Source: Pseudomonas fluorescens (lineage in GTDB: Bacteria > Pseudomonadota > Gammaproteobacteria > Pseudomonadales > Pseudomonadaceae). Taken from it: 64,000 bases of DNA. Where the stretch lies: contig NZ_CABVHY010000023.1 of assembly GCF_902497875.1 (NCBI RefSeq), forward strand, positions 1-64,000, written 5' to 3'. The stretch's first letter is position 1; each line of letters begins with the position of its first letter. Positions 32,333-41,434 of the stretch are shown here, one piece after another. Made by a program: the position numbers and the translations under genes. Below the pieces are notes generated by a model. It did no database searches. It was not told where the DNA came from and was given only the letters and a program-made list of their open reading frames with translations.

Positions 32333-33382
32333 TCATTTTGACGGCCTGGCAATGGCGCCAACGCGGCGATAAACTCGCTCGGTAATGTCGCCTTTCGTGT
32401 GCCCAAGAAGCAGACTCGCTTCGCCGACATCGGAGATTTCCGAAGCAGCCTTCGGCCTGATGTCCCGGAACTGAAATCCACCGATCTTCGCTGCCAGCAG
32501 TTCGTCGCCGATCTCGGTTGCGGCCAGCTTTGCTTTCTCGCGAGCAATGTCCCAACGCTTTCTCAGCATCGTCGCGGTCATCCGCTTGCCGTGACGACTG
32601 ACGATCAAATAATTCGAAACATGCCGAGCGTTGCGCTCGGTTATTTCAGCAATCAGTCGCCCCAGGCTATTCGCCTCGCCGCCAGCGGTCATCTGGATAC
32701 GCAGCTTCTTGTGCGTCTTGTTTTGTTGCACGCCCAAGTATCCCCCCTCTACATCATCCTTTCGCATCACCAGGACATCTGCCGGTCGTTGCCCGGTGAG
32801 GTAGGCGAGGTCCATCGCGTCTTTCAGCTCTTGAGCTGCCTTCTTGTAAACCGCATCCCAAACCACATCATTCGCGTAATAGTCCCTCGGTGTTTCCTTG
32901 TTTTTGCGCACGCCCTGGCAGGGGTTTTCTTTGGTCGTCAGTCCCCACTCCCGCGCCATATTGAAGACATGGGAGAGAGTGGCGATCTCGCGATTTGCCC
33001 GGACCTTCGCCGTTCGCGCATCCCGATACCCGGCGATTGTTGCCGGGGTAATCGAGTCAATCGGGGCGCTGTCCAACATCGGCCGCAGTTGCTTGATCTC
33101 CGACAGATTGTCCTTCTGTGTGCGCGGTGCTTTTTTGGGGACAATGTCGCGGATGTAGCGGTCAAAAATCCCCTTCATGGTGCGCAGGTCCAGGGGTTTT
33201 TCCTTGGCTTCGAGTTCGGCCCATTTGATTCTGGCCTTGTCCAAATCCTTGCCCAGCGGTATGTCCTTGCCCAACAGGTCGCGGTAGTAATAGGCGGTCC
33301 ACATTTGGCCGTTTTTGCGTTTGCGGGACCGCTGATACATCCGCGGGGGAAGGTGGTGATATTCGGTCTTGCGGGGGCGCAT
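32333..33382 (-). CDS. int: phage integrase (tyrosine recombinase)
   Basis: The 349-residue recombinase has an N-terminal arm-binding region, a core-binding SAM-like domain (about 60-150) and a catalytic domain with Arg in TGQRPADVL, the motif FQFRDIRPKAAS (Arg replacing the usual first His) and LLGHTKGDITERVYRRV with the nucleophilic Tyr. It is adjacent to the tRNA-Ser half site and so is the enzyme for that site. Its start overlaps the region of the DUF4224 stop by one base gap. Confidence 0.93.
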   Translation of the reverse strand: MRPRKTEYHHLPPRMYQRSRKRKNGQMWTAYYYRDLLGKDIPLGKDLDKARIKWAELEAKEKPLDLRTMKGIFDRYIRDIVPKKAPRTQKDNLSEIKQLRPMLDSAPIDSITPATIAGYRDARTAKVRANREIATLSHVFNMAREWGLTTKENPCQGVRKNKETPRDYYANDVVWDAVYKKAAQELKDAMDLAYLTGQRPADVLVMRKDDVEGGYLGVQQNKTHKKLRIQMTAGGEANSLGRLIAEITERNARHVSNYLIVSRHGKRMTATMLRKRWDIAREKAKLAATEIGDELLAAKIGGFQFRDIRPKAASEISDVGEASLLLGHTKGDITERVYRRVGAIARPSK

Positions 33383-33383
33383 A

Positions 33384-33623
33384 TCAGTTCACTCGCGAGA
33401 AATCAGGCGTCCATGCCGACGCGGTAGGTGGTTTGTGATCAACGATGGTCGGGGTGAGCATGCCCAGCTTCATGCGGGCGTACATCCGGCCAACCAGTGG
33501 CCGCTTGCCACGGCTTTCGACGAACACCCACTGGCGATCTGTCAGCCAGCGCCGCTGGTAGGCTCGGGCCTTATAGCCAGTGAGATCCGCCAGTTCTTCG
33601 TCCGAGAGAATTTCAGTTTCCAT
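33384..33623 (-). CDS. DUF4224 protein, probable excisionase-like partner
   Basis: The 79-residue product begins METEILSDEELADLTGYKAR, the DUF4224 signature (EEL..LTGYK....Q..WL). It lies directly upstream of the integrase, the position expected for a recombination directionality factor. It probably binds DNA through its helix-turn-helix start. Confidence 0.8.
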   Translation of the reverse strand: METEILSDEELADLTGYKARAYQRRWLTDRQWVFVESRGKRPLVGRMYARMKLGMLTPTIVDHKPPTASAWTPDFSRVN

Positions 33624-33668
33624 AGATATGCTCCCTGCCGCGCGTGGCGGCAGAAGGTGGGGAGGGGG

Positions 33669-34163
33669 TTACGCGGTGGCTTTGTCCATGGCTGCGTCAG
33701 CGATCTTCATTGCGGCCTGAGCTTCGGTTACATAAGCCGGGTCGAATCCTCCGGCCAAATGGATCGTCCCTTGGCAGGCGCGCAGGTTTTCACGGGTGAT
33801 TTTCAGTGCGGCGACGAGCTCTTCGCGTAAGGCCGCTTCTTCCCGTGCAATGTCCCAGAAGCGTTGCTGCCATTGGCCGGGTGGTGGAGGGTTTCGGTTT
33901 TGCGCGCCGAACACCATTGAGCCGACGATTGAGTCGCACAGATCGCGCTTGTAGACGTTGTCGCCGTCGATGCTCAGGCCCGCTCGGCGCAGGGTGTTCA
34001 ACACTTCATTGAGCTCTATGCCTTGATCCTTGAGGACGATGTCGAGCCCTGGCTTTTCAGGCGTGTAAACCACCAGCGAAAGTTTGGCCCCCGGCCATAG
34101 TTGCTCACTGATGCGAACCAGCGAGTCATTCGCGACTTCGTGAAAGCGTGCTGTTGCGGACAT
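33669..34163 (-). CDS. hypothetical phage protein
   Basis: The 164-residue product begins MSATARFHEVANDSLVRISE. It has no signal or membrane segment; the second half is helical with WQQRFWDIAREEAALREELV. Unrecognised. It belongs to the leftward early operon. Confidence 0.6.
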   Translation of the reverse strand: MSATARFHEVANDSLVRISEQLWPGAKLSLVVYTPEKPGLDIVLKDQGIELNEVLNTLRRAGLSIDGDNVYKRDLCDSIVGSMVFGAQNRNPPPPGQWQQRFWDIAREEAALREELVAALKITRENLRACQGTIHLAGGFDPAYVTEAQAAMKIADAAMDKATA

Positions 34164-34212
34164 AGAAATGCCTCACCCGCCGTTCAACGGCAGGCTGGTA
34201 GGTGGATAGGGG

Positions 34213-34440
34213 TTAGCGGCGCTCGAGGTCGGTGATGACTGCCTCGACCTTCACCGGACCGATGATCTTCACGCTCTCCAGCTGATCCTTAAACAGCCGA
34301 TTGAGCCGACCAATTGCGCTCTCTCTCGCCTGGTCGTGGACCTGGCCGGTAGTGCAATCAGGCCCCCAGCTTCCCAAGTTCGAAAGCTCAAGAGTGATAG
34401 TCACCTTGGCGCCGGTGGTTGTTCTTACGCGTGGTTTCAT
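34213..34440 (-). CDS. hypothetical phage protein
   Basis: The 75-residue basic product begins MKPRVRTTTGAKVTITLELS. A beta-rich start is followed by a helix (ESAIGRLNRLFKDQLES). An upstream in-frame start MAHLHGALA is possible. Function unknown. Confidence 0.55.
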   Translation of the reverse strand: MKPRVRTTTGAKVTITLELSNLGSWGPDCTTGQVHDQARESAIGRLNRLFKDQLESVKIIGPVKVEAVITDLERR

Positions 34441-34486
34441 CGCCAAGGCCCCGTGTAGATGTGCCATGCCATGAAGGCGAGGGCGA

Positions 34487-34810
34487 TTACTGGCATGTGG
34501 CGGACCTCTCTGGGTTTCCGTACCGGTCGTACTCAGGCCGCTCCGGCGGGTATGCCTCGGCAGTGCAGGCCTGATCGATGGCCGCCCGCAGGTTCTCGTT
34601 GTAGTTTTCGCCGAGAACCCGCTCCCGTGGCTTGCCCATGTAATGACCGATAATCTCGATGTTGATACTGCCGTCATCACCGCCCGGGGTAGGGCAGTCG
34701 ATGAACCGAACGTCCCAGCATCCAGACTCCAGGACATCAATGCGGACCTTGTCTTGGCGCAGCGCCTCAAGCTCTGCTTGGTCGACGAGGACGAAGTTTC
34801 TTTTCTTCAT
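34487..34810 (-). CDS. hypothetical phage protein with decayed copy outside the prophage
   Basis: The 107-residue product starts MKKRNFVLVDQAELEALRQD; the ATG overlaps the previous gene's stop in ATGA. A central GGDDGSINIEIIGHYMGKP block recurs in the pseudogene at 27991-28122. The function is unknown. Confidence 0.7.
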   Translation of the reverse strand: MKKRNFVLVDQAELEALRQDKVRIDVLESGCWDVRFIDCPTPGGDDGSINIEIIGHYMGKPRERVLGENYNENLRAAIDQACTAEAYPPERPEYDRYGNPERSATCQ

Positions 34811-35409
34811 GGCGTCACCTCGCGCCGAGCCCACCAGCAGACCGGGCCATCGTCGGTGTCATGGATGGCCAGGCAGAACCAGCCTTCGCCATCTGGCCGG
34901 TCAGGCTCCCAGTAGCTGCAGTCAGGGTCGTGGGATTCGAAGTAGCGGTTGGCAATCGCTTCGTCTGCATATTCAAGGCTAACCATTGCCACGGCCAGGC
35001 CCTGTTCAGCGATCCAGGCCTTGCACTTGTCGCCATCACCCTCTTCGAAATCCGGCATGTCAGGATGCTGGAACATACCGTTTTCATCGCGCCTTACCGG
35101 CCAGTGACGAATCAGGCAAAGGCGGTCGACGCGCTCGATCTCGGCCAGCAACAGCGCAGCGGCCTTCACAAGATCGCGACGCCGGTCGGCGCCGGGCTTG
35201 AACGTGTGCCGACCCCATGGCCAAGCTGTACTCATGCTGCCCGGCTTACCGGCAAGGCTCGCATATGTGGCTGCCGCTTCGGCCATCTCGCCCTTCACAT
35301 ACAGATCATCCCGGTACAGCGAATAGCCTTCGACTGATACCTGGCGATGGCGCTCAGCGATAACGTCTCGCGCTGCACTGTTGAGTTGGACTGCATGTTC
35401 TTCAGGCAT
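34807..35409 (-). CDS. hypothetical phage protein with conserved N-terminal domain
   Basis: The 200-residue product starts MPEEHAVQLNSAARDVIAER at 35409 after AAAGGA. The segment VIAERHRQVSVEGYSLYRDD with KGEMAEAAATYA is a conserved N-terminal block in many Pseudomonas phage proteins. A tryptophan- and aspartate-rich C-terminal half follows. Function unknown. Confidence 0.7.
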   Translation of the reverse strand: MPEEHAVQLNSAARDVIAERHRQVSVEGYSLYRDDLYVKGEMAEAAATYASLAGKPGSMSTAWPWGRHTFKPGADRRRDLVKAAALLLAEIERVDRLCLIRHWPVRRDENGMFQHPDMPDFEEGDGDKCKAWIAEQGLAVAMVSLEYADEAIANRYFESHDPDCSYWEPDRPDGEGWFCLAIHDTDDGPVCWWARREVTP

Positions 35410-35570
35410 GACTGTTCCTTTGCCGCTATAGCGGCTGACTTTGAAGGGGTAAGTAAGGGGGCATTGCGCACCGGCGGTCGGGCTGGGTGAATCATCGAGC
35501 CTGGCCACACTCCACCGTTTGAGGAGCAGTTGCTTTTCAATGGCGGTGAGCACCGCTCAGGACAACAGCA

Positions 35571-35771
35571 ATGATTTCCATTGACGATTTCAGGTTCAAA
35601 TCGCATGAGCTTCTTTTAGAGTTGGACGCCGCTACCATGGGGATGATGACGCTCGTGTCATCTCGACGTGTTACCGGGCCTGACTGGGATGGCGCGACCA
35701 AAAGACATCACGACGCATATGAGAGCTGGAATGCCTTTCTGAATGAGCCCGCTGAACAACCGGCTCATTAA
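35571..35771 (+). CDS. small hypothetical protein, opposite to the operon
   Basis: The 66-residue product begins MISIDDFRFKSHELLLELDA and includes RRVTGPDWDGATKRHHDAYE. It is one of four isolated plus-strand genes within the leftward operon. No domain recognised. Confidence 0.55.
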   Translation: MISIDDFRFKSHELLLELDAATMGMMTLVSSRRVTGPDWDGATKRHHDAYESWNAFLNEPAEQPAH

Positions 35772-35820
35772 GTAAGCAGCGTCATTCCGTGGCAGATCAG
35801 CTGAAGACGGGGATTACATT

Positions 35821-36159
35821 TCATCTAGGTGCAGCAGCTGTGAGCGTCGCGAGTGAACTAAGTAAATGTCTAATCAATGAGCTTGAATCAACTGGCATAT
35901 CGCGCAGATTGCATAGAAGATTAATTTCCTCTTCATGGCCGGCGTCCAAATAGATTGGTGCCCGAGTACCAGTCAAAACGAATACAACATCTATGCCTGC
36001 TCCTGACGCGAGCGACAGGTAAGTGGCTGTCGGCCGCCGCTTACCATTTTCGTAGTTGCCCTGAGCGTTTTCGGCGACATCACATAGATTGGCGAGTGCG
36101 TGCTGGGAGAACTCAAGCCTCTTTCGTTCCTCACGCAAGCGTTGCCCGATTATTTTCAT
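35821..36159 (-). CDS. XRE-family helix-turn-helix regulator
   Basis: The 112-residue protein has an N-terminal XRE domain (1-60: IGQRLREERKRLEFSQHALA, GNYENGKRRPT). It has no S24 peptidase domain, so it is not a LexA-like repressor. It may regulate the leftward operon or a nearby moron. It is preceded by an AT-richer 80-base gap. Confidence 0.8.
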   Translation of the reverse strand: MKIIGQRLREERKRLEFSQHALANLCDVAENAQGNYENGKRRPTATYLSLASGAGIDVVFVLTGTRAPIYLDAGHEEEINLLCNLRDMPVDSSSLIRHLLSSLATLTAAAPR

Positions 36160-36237
36160 CTAGAACCTTCTCTTGCTCTGTCTGGTCGGCCGAGCAGTTA
36201 CTATCGAGATGTATTCTCGACGCATCCTCTTTTAATT

Positions 36238-37089
36238 CTAGTTGGTAGTGGAGGCTAGGGCGGAAAGTTTACGTAAGGTATCAGCTGATTTCTCGCAGCC
36301 CACCTGTGCGAGCTCTTGGTCTGTTTTCAATTCGTCGATGGCATTCTGTCGCCAGTTCGCGGCGTCGCGCAGGTAGTGCCCGAGCATCCAGTGGATCGTC
36401 ACGGCCTGCTCGTCTTCTGCTTTTTTCGCGATCGTGTGGCCCATCTGGCGCAGTGCCTGGGCGTAGGTGATGCACTGAAAGCACATCATGCCCAAGATTT
36501 CGCGCAACTCGTTGGTCAGTTCCGGCACCACCGTCTGCCCACCCCTGAATCCGTCGGCCGCAGCGGTGGTCATGTCGATGGCGGTGTAGTGGGCGGGCCG
36601 CTCGGTGTAGACAGCAACCCACTTGAAGCGCTCGTCAGACTCATCGCCGCCAGTGTTGGAGATTATGACCTCCTGATCCCAGTCGATAATTCCATTCTTG
36701 TGTAGGACGTACGCTGACGGCTCGCTCTGGTGCTGGAGCGGTGCGGCTTTCTTCAGTGCGTTGAAGAACTTATGGGCACGCTGCGAATTGTAGAGGTCAG
36801 CAGATTTCTGCGCCTCATCCTCGGAGGAGTAGACGACATTCCCTGGGTGAACCTGAAAGAACCCTGCTTGCTCGCCAAACGTCGTTGGCCTGACGACGTA
36901 ATAGGGCTTCTTCAGTTCGGGTAATACGGCCGCCTGCTGGGGCTGATGCTCGGCGGCTGGCGCGGCAGCAATCACCGCCTCCCAAATCTCGAAAGCACCA
37001 CCACCGCACACCGCTGCCCTGGATCCGATGGCCTCGGCCATTTCATCGGTCAATTCGCGGGGTACGCTGACCATTTCGTTATTGTTCAT
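36238..37089 (-). CDS. hypothetical phage protein (Ea22-like layout)
   Basis: The 283-residue product begins MNNNEMVSVPRELTDEMAEA, followed by an Ala-rich stretch and a segment KKPYYVVRPTTFGEQAGFF. Such proteins with a VPREL start and a variable tail are common in phage early operons and of unknown role. Its start overlaps the previous stop in TGATG. Confidence 0.65.
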   Translation of the reverse strand: MNNNEMVSVPRELTDEMAEAIGSRAAVCGGGAFEIWEAVIAAAPAAEHQPQQAAVLPELKKPYYVVRPTTFGEQAGFFQVHPGNVVYSSEDEAQKSADLYNSQRAHKFFNALKKAAPLQHQSEPSAYVLHKNGIIDWDQEVIISNTGGDESDERFKWVAVYTERPAHYTAIDMTTAAADGFRGGQTVVPELTNELREILGMMCFQCITYAQALRQMGHTIAKKAEDEQAVTIHWMLGHYLRDAANWRQNAIDELKTDQELAQVGCEKSADTLRKLSALASTTN

Positions 37090-37550
37090 CAGTCAGCATC
37101 CTTGTTCCGGTAGAACGATTCGCCGCGAGGATAGCCGCGAGATACATATTCCGGCTCGCCCTGGTGCTTGGCGGCTACCATTTCGTTGAGTGCACCAACA
37201 TGGTTGGCGGCCTTGTCACCTTCATCAGTGAGGGAGAGATCGGCCGCGATCTTCATGAAGTCGCGCATCTCGTCCATGATCTGGTCGTTCTCCCGATCAT
37301 TTGGCTCAATGTCTTCATGAAAGTCGATTTCCGCCTCGATGTTCTTGATGAGCCGGTCGATCAGGCTGGTTGCGGTGTCGAGCCGCTGGTCCGTATTGTT
37401 CAGGCGCAGTTGCAAGGCGGCTTCCCGTCGCTCTGCCGCGATGCAGCGCTCGGCAGCATCGAGAAAGAAGCGCGTCGCTTCGTCGAAGTCCCTTGCGTAG
37501 ACGTACTCGCCTGCCGCCCCTTTGAATTGGTACCGCTTCACTCCGCTCAT
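37089..37550 (-). CDS. hypothetical phage protein, coiled coil
   Basis: The 153-residue product starts MSGVKRYQFKGAAGEYVYAR at 37550. The centre (about 30-75) is strongly helical with ERREAALQLRLNNTDQRLDT. An acidic stretch follows. It overlaps the DUF4406 gene by four bases. Function unknown. Confidence 0.65.
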   Translation of the reverse strand: MSGVKRYQFKGAAGEYVYARDFDEATRFFLDAAERCIAAERREAALQLRLNNTDQRLDTATSLIDRLIKNIEAEIDFHEDIEPNDRENDQIMDEMRDFMKIAADLSLTDEGDKAANHVGALNEMVAAKHQGEPEYVSRGYPRGESFYRNKDAD

Positions 37551-37858
37551 CCTGCAATCTCCATCACCAGATCTTGTGCGTTCACAACCTTCATCCCGAG
37601 GCGTTGCGCAATCGTCACTTCGAGGAAGGCTCCTTCGGAGTTGAGCCAGCCGAGGAGCATGGCCACCGTGTCGCAGTCCATCAGGGCAACGATGTCGCGG
37701 CGCATGCATTCGTCCCACGTTCCGCCGTCCGGGTTGATCTCGGCGGGGTTTACCACCTGGTGGCCAGCGGCGCGGAGGCGGGCGGTCATCGCGTGGAAGG
37801 CCGGGAAGTTCAGATCAGGGAGGTTGCTCATGGGGCCGCTGAGATAGAGGCGCTTCAT
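37547..37858 (-). CDS. DUF4406 protein (nucleoside deoxyribosyltransferase-like)
   Basis: The 103-residue product starts MKRLYLSGPMSNLPDLNFPA, the family signature (YLSGPM...). It continues with GHQVVNPAEI and DCDTVAMLLGW followed by GAFLEVTIAQRLG, the usual active-site-like blocks. The fold resembles nucleoside 2-deoxyribosyltransferases; the substrate in phages is unknown. Confidence 0.85.
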   Translation of the reverse strand: MKRLYLSGPMSNLPDLNFPAFHAMTARLRAAGHQVVNPAEINPDGGTWDECMRRDIVALMDCDTVAMLLGWLNSEGAFLEVTIAQRLGMKVVNAQDLVMEIAG

Positions 37859-38643
37859 GCCGCCACCTGCTCGGGCTGCCGGAAGACGGGAAGGGCGCCG
37901 GCGTGTTCTCGCACGGCCTGCATACCCTCGGCGTCGTAACCCCAGATGTTGCTGTCATCGAACCGTTCAGGCCCGAGATAGCCGCGGTGCAGAGGCTCCC
38001 CGGTGCAAATGTAATCGCGGAAGGCTTCGACCAGGCTGCGCAGCGTCCCGCCGTGGCTGAAGCCGCGCCACCGGCCACCCCACACCGTTTTATGGGTGAA
38101 GACACGCTTGCCGCTGTAGTCGTCGATGAGCCAGACCTTGCCACGGGCATCGACTTCCATGCTGGCGTATCGATTCACTGCCTGGCTGTAGAAGAACCGA
38201 CGACCGTGGCCGGCGATGATCCGGATCGCCTGGTTAACCTCCTCGCACCGCCTGCGCTTCATCCACATGCTGTTTTCCGAATAGCGGGATCCGCGATACT
38301 CGGGCTTCGGCTCGTAACCGGTGGGGCGGATGACGCAGGCCAGTAGCTGGCTCCAGGTATCGGCGTTGTTCGGCAGGCAAACTCCAAATTCCTTGGTGTC
38401 GTACTCGACTTCACAGGAAAGCCGCTCCACCAGGTCAGCAGGGACCGCGATGTTTGAGCAGCCGCTGTTGTAGTAGCCCAGATGCTCCAGCACCCGGGCC
38501 TCTTCATAAACGCCGGCGCTGGAAAGCTTCCAGCAGTAGCCACTGTCGTCTGCTCGCCAGAGCGTGATTGCCTTATGGCGGCGGTGGGTGTGCTTCAGGC
38601 TCAGCACGATGAACGTGCTCGCCGATATGTTTTCTGTGGGCAT
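37855..38643 (-). CDS. hypothetical phage protein
   Basis: The 262-residue product starts MPTENISASTFIVLSLKHTH. A domain around RRFFYSQAVNRYASMEVDAR with KVWLIDDYSGKRVFTHK recurs in the truncated gene at 28164-28367. It overlaps the DUF4406 gene in ATGA. Function unknown; the repeated tryptophan/tyrosine-rich segment may be a small beta domain. Confidence 0.7.
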   Translation of the reverse strand: MPTENISASTFIVLSLKHTHRRHKAITLWRADDSGYCWKLSSAGVYEEARVLEHLGYYNSGCSNIAVPADLVERLSCEVEYDTKEFGVCLPNNADTWSQLLACVIRPTGYEPKPEYRGSRYSENSMWMKRRRCEEVNQAIRIIAGHGRRFFYSQAVNRYASMEVDARGKVWLIDDYSGKRVFTHKTVWGGRWRGFSHGGTLRSLVEAFRDYICTGEPLHRGYLGPERFDDSNIWGYDAEGMQAVREHAGALPVFRQPEQVAA

Positions 38644-38730
38644 GGGGCGTCCTATGCCGGGTCATGCCCGGGCTGTGGAGAGTGGCGAGGGATCAGCTAC
38701 AGTTGAGCGACAAACAGATGGAGGTGGGAT

Positions 38731-38964
38731 ATGGAATGTTTTATCTGTTCAACCGAATCAAACGAGGTGCCATCGGCTGGCGACTACAAGCAACTCGCCT
38801 GTCCTGAGTGTGGTGAATACAGGCTCTCAGGGACGGCGATCGCGCTTTTCAAAGAGCACAACTGGAAATTCAATATTGAAGAGACGAGGCGCTGGCTTGC
38901 ATCACAGCGAAGCGGCGGCACGATTCCATTAATCAGTTCGGAAAGGGCCGCAACTTTGATTTGA
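38731..38964 (+). CDS. small zinc-ribbon protein
   Basis: The 77-residue product begins MECFICSTESNEVPSAGDYK. Two cysteine pairs (CFIC and CPEC) about 22 residues apart form a likely zinc ribbon. GGAGGTGGG precedes the ATG. It is opposite to the operon and its stop abuts the methyltransferase stop. Confidence 0.65.
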   Translation: MECFICSTESNEVPSAGDYKQLACPECGEYRLSGTAIALFKEHNWKFNIEETRRWLASQRSGGTIPLISSERAATLI

Positions 38965-38966
38965 TC

Positions 38967-41024
38967 TCAAGCCGCCTCAGCTTGGCGCTCAGCAACTCGC
39001 CATGGATCGTTGGCCCGTGCCAGTGCAGCCATCGGCGGAGGGCTGACGCTGTTCCCGCACATGTGGACCTGCTGAGTCTTTGTGAATGGCTTGCCGTCGG
39101 CGCCGTGGCTGATGATGTAGTCGGCCGGGAAGCCCTGGGCTTTGTACAGCTCGACCGGCTGCAGCATGCGCAGGCAGATATCGACGATCACATAGGGCGT
39201 GCCCTTGATCGTCACAGTTACCAGGGCCAATCGGTCCTTGGTGGTGATCGTTGGTGCGGGGTCGCCGGCGCTGCTCACGTTCTCGGTGCCGTAGTAGCTG
39301 ATCAGGAATGCCGCCACTCGCAGCGCCCCGGCTTCAACTTCTGGCGAAAGGTGCAGTTCAACCAGCGAACTCTTTCCACCGCCCCCCGCCGTGATGGTTG
39401 GCGCTGGCTCATCAACTGCTTGGCCAACGCTGGCGCCGAACTGGCGTTCCATGAATGCGGTCACCAGGCCGTGATGTGTACCGCCCGCGCTGATGGTGTG
39501 CAGTGGGTCGGTGGCATCCCGCGCGTCACAGTTGCCGCGCAAATGCACCAGATTGGCGGTGACCAGCTGCTGCTGGCTGCCGGTGTTGGTCACTGTGGTC
39601 ATGGGGTCGGCGACGCTTTTGTCGTCAGTGGCATTGAAGCCGCCGTTCATCTGGGCCATGAACACAGTGGAGATGCCCATGGCGTGGGCGGCCCCGGCAG
39701 GGCGCTGGTAGTTACCGCCGCTGGTGATGGTCGGCAGCGGTTCGTTCAGTGCTTTCCCTTCATCTGTAAACCGGAACTTCACCAGATGCGCTGCGGCGAG
39801 AGCGTGTTTCACTCCACCGGCAACCACTGTGCCCAACGGCTGATCCAGTCCAGGCACTCGCGGCTCTTGTCCCGTGCGTTCGCCATAACCGGTTTGAATA
39901 AGGGTCGGGCTGATTAGCGTCAGTTCGCCGCGGTTGGCGCAGGTCACTGTCGGCAGCGGGGCGTGTGGATCGTTCACCCGGTCGCTACCCTGGTGCGTGG
40001 CTGGCGCGATTATCGGGCTGGCCATGGCGAAAGAACCACCGCGCGGCCAGGAGGTAACGGTGCGCAGCGGCTCATGGGCAGACTGGACGCTTTCGCCCGA
40101 CCAGTTCGCGATCGGAACAATGAAAGGGTCGGCGGCATCAATGACAAATTTTTTCATCCCCTTGGCAACGCGGCGCAAGGTGGCTGGAGCCAGGTCCTTC
40201 TTGCGGCCGAAGATGCTTTTGCTCGGAATGGTCCAATCAATGCACTCGGCGGCGGTGCGCCACTTCTTTTGACCCTTGACCGGGTGTTTGGCGTGGGTTG
40301 GCGTAGGCCAGACAATCGGCTGGTCGTCGCAGCGAGCGATCATGAACAGGCGCTCGCGGCTGGTGGGCGCGCCGAAGTCACAAGCCTTGATGACTCGCCA
40401 CTCTACTGCGTAGCCCATGCCCTCAAGCAGCTCGACGAACCGCTTCCACGTCTGCCCGCGGCGCTTCTGGTTCGGTACCAGGAATTGCTGGTCGACCGGT
40501 ACAACCTCGCCTGGTCCCGCAATCGCACCGCCGAGCTTCACCACGCGGCCGGTGGCCTTGTCGCGTTTGGCGATCAGCGGGCCCCACTGAAGTATTTGCT
40601 TCACGTTCTCCAAGCTGATGACCCTGGGCTTCTTCTTGCCGCCCCACTTCAGGCCGATCCACGACAGGTTCCGAATCTCGCGCTTGCGAGGCTGGCCGCC
40701 GGCAGCCTGGCTGTGATGCGTGCAATCCGGCGACATGTGGAACCAGCCAACGGCCTTGCCACCGCACTCCGTATCCGGATCACCGTCGAACACGTCGGTG
40801 GTGTAGTGCACGGCGCCCGGGTGATTGACGGTGTGCATGCTGATCGCATTGGCGCTGTGGTTCTTCGCGACATTCACCGCGCGGCCCAGGCCCATCTCCA
40901 GCCCGGTACCGGCGCCGCCGCCACCACAGAAGAAGTCGACAACGATTTCTTCGTCCTGAGTGTTGAAGCCAAGTCCGTATTGAGTTTTGAAATCGAAGGG
41001 GTGTTTCTTCTGGTGAGCGGACAT
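38967..41024 (-). CDS. C5-cytosine DNA methyltransferase with eight repeated motifs
   Basis: The 685-residue enzyme has the SAM-binding motif I VVDFFCGGGGAGTG (about 28-41), a catalytic motif IV written MSPDCTHHS instead of PPCQ (Cys101), ENV at about 139-141, the motif VIII region GAPTSRERLFMIA and C-terminal motifs IX-X ending CGNSVSPPP. Between VIII and IX a very long region repeats an (E/D)PxxT(I/V)(T/S) element eight times (such as EPLRTVT, EPLPTIT, DPLHTIS and EPAPTIT) about every 35-55 residues. It may protect phage DNA from several host restriction enzymes. No cognate endonuclease is adjacent. Confidence 0.88.
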   Translation of the reverse strand: MSAHQKKHPFDFKTQYGLGFNTQDEEIVVDFFCGGGGAGTGLEMGLGRAVNVAKNHSANAISMHTVNHPGAVHYTTDVFDGDPDTECGGKAVGWFHMSPDCTHHSQAAGGQPRKREIRNLSWIGLKWGGKKKPRVISLENVKQILQWGPLIAKRDKATGRVVKLGGAIAGPGEVVPVDQQFLVPNQKRRGQTWKRFVELLEGMGYAVEWRVIKACDFGAPTSRERLFMIARCDDQPIVWPTPTHAKHPVKGQKKWRTAAECIDWTIPSKSIFGRKKDLAPATLRRVAKGMKKFVIDAADPFIVPIANWSGESVQSAHEPLRTVTSWPRGGSFAMASPIIAPATHQGSDRVNDPHAPLPTVTCANRGELTLISPTLIQTGYGERTGQEPRVPGLDQPLGTVVAGGVKHALAAAHLVKFRFTDEGKALNEPLPTITSGGNYQRPAGAAHAMGISTVFMAQMNGGFNATDDKSVADPMTTVTNTGSQQQLVTANLVHLRGNCDARDATDPLHTISAGGTHHGLVTAFMERQFGASVGQAVDEPAPTITAGGGGKSSLVELHLSPEVEAGALRVAAFLISYYGTENVSSAGDPAPTITTKDRLALVTVTIKGTPYVIVDICLRMLQPVELYKAQGFPADYIISHGADGKPFTKTQQVHMCGNSVSPPPMAALARANDPWRVAERQAEAA

Positions 41025-41074
41025 AGAGGATCCTTGCCGGGTATATTCAGCGGATTAATTTCTGAGGGGTTCAA

Positions 41075-41395
41075 ATGGATCAGGGACTGATTGACGACAT
41101 CATCTCGACGTCCTTCGGGGGCGCGGCCGCCGGTTTGGCTCTTTACGGGATGCAGGTTCTTTTTACCTGGATAGGAGTCAAGCGAGATGCTCGCCGGGTG
41201 CACGCTTGGATGACGAAGGAGAGAGTGGCTGGTGGTGATAAATACCGATCAACTAGAGCGATCGCCAGTCACAACAACTTGACCGAGGATCGAGCGCGTT
41301 TCGTTTGCAGCCGCGATGAGCGAATCAAGCTATCGGTTGGCGACGATCCTGATAAATGGAGCCTTGAGGGCCGAGGCCGGAAAAGCGGTTTTTGA
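41075..41395 (+). CDS. hypothetical membrane-anchored protein
   Basis: The 106-residue product begins MDQGLIDDIISTSFGGAAAG, with one hydrophobic segment (about 13-35), then a basic soluble region (MTKERVAGGDKYRST and TEDRARFVC). GGGG lies upstream. Opposite to the operon. A GGATCCTTGCCGGG sequence 48 bases upstream resembles the start of the 34-bp repeated element. Confidence 0.55.
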   Translation: MDQGLIDDIISTSFGGAAAGLALYGMQVLFTWIGVKRDARRVHAWMTKERVAGGDKYRSTRAIASHNNLTEDRARFVCSRDERIKLSVGDDPDKWSLEGRGRKSGF

Positions 41396-41434
41396 TTCCT
41401 TCCGCCGTCGCTCAGCGCAATAGGTGAGGGCGGG

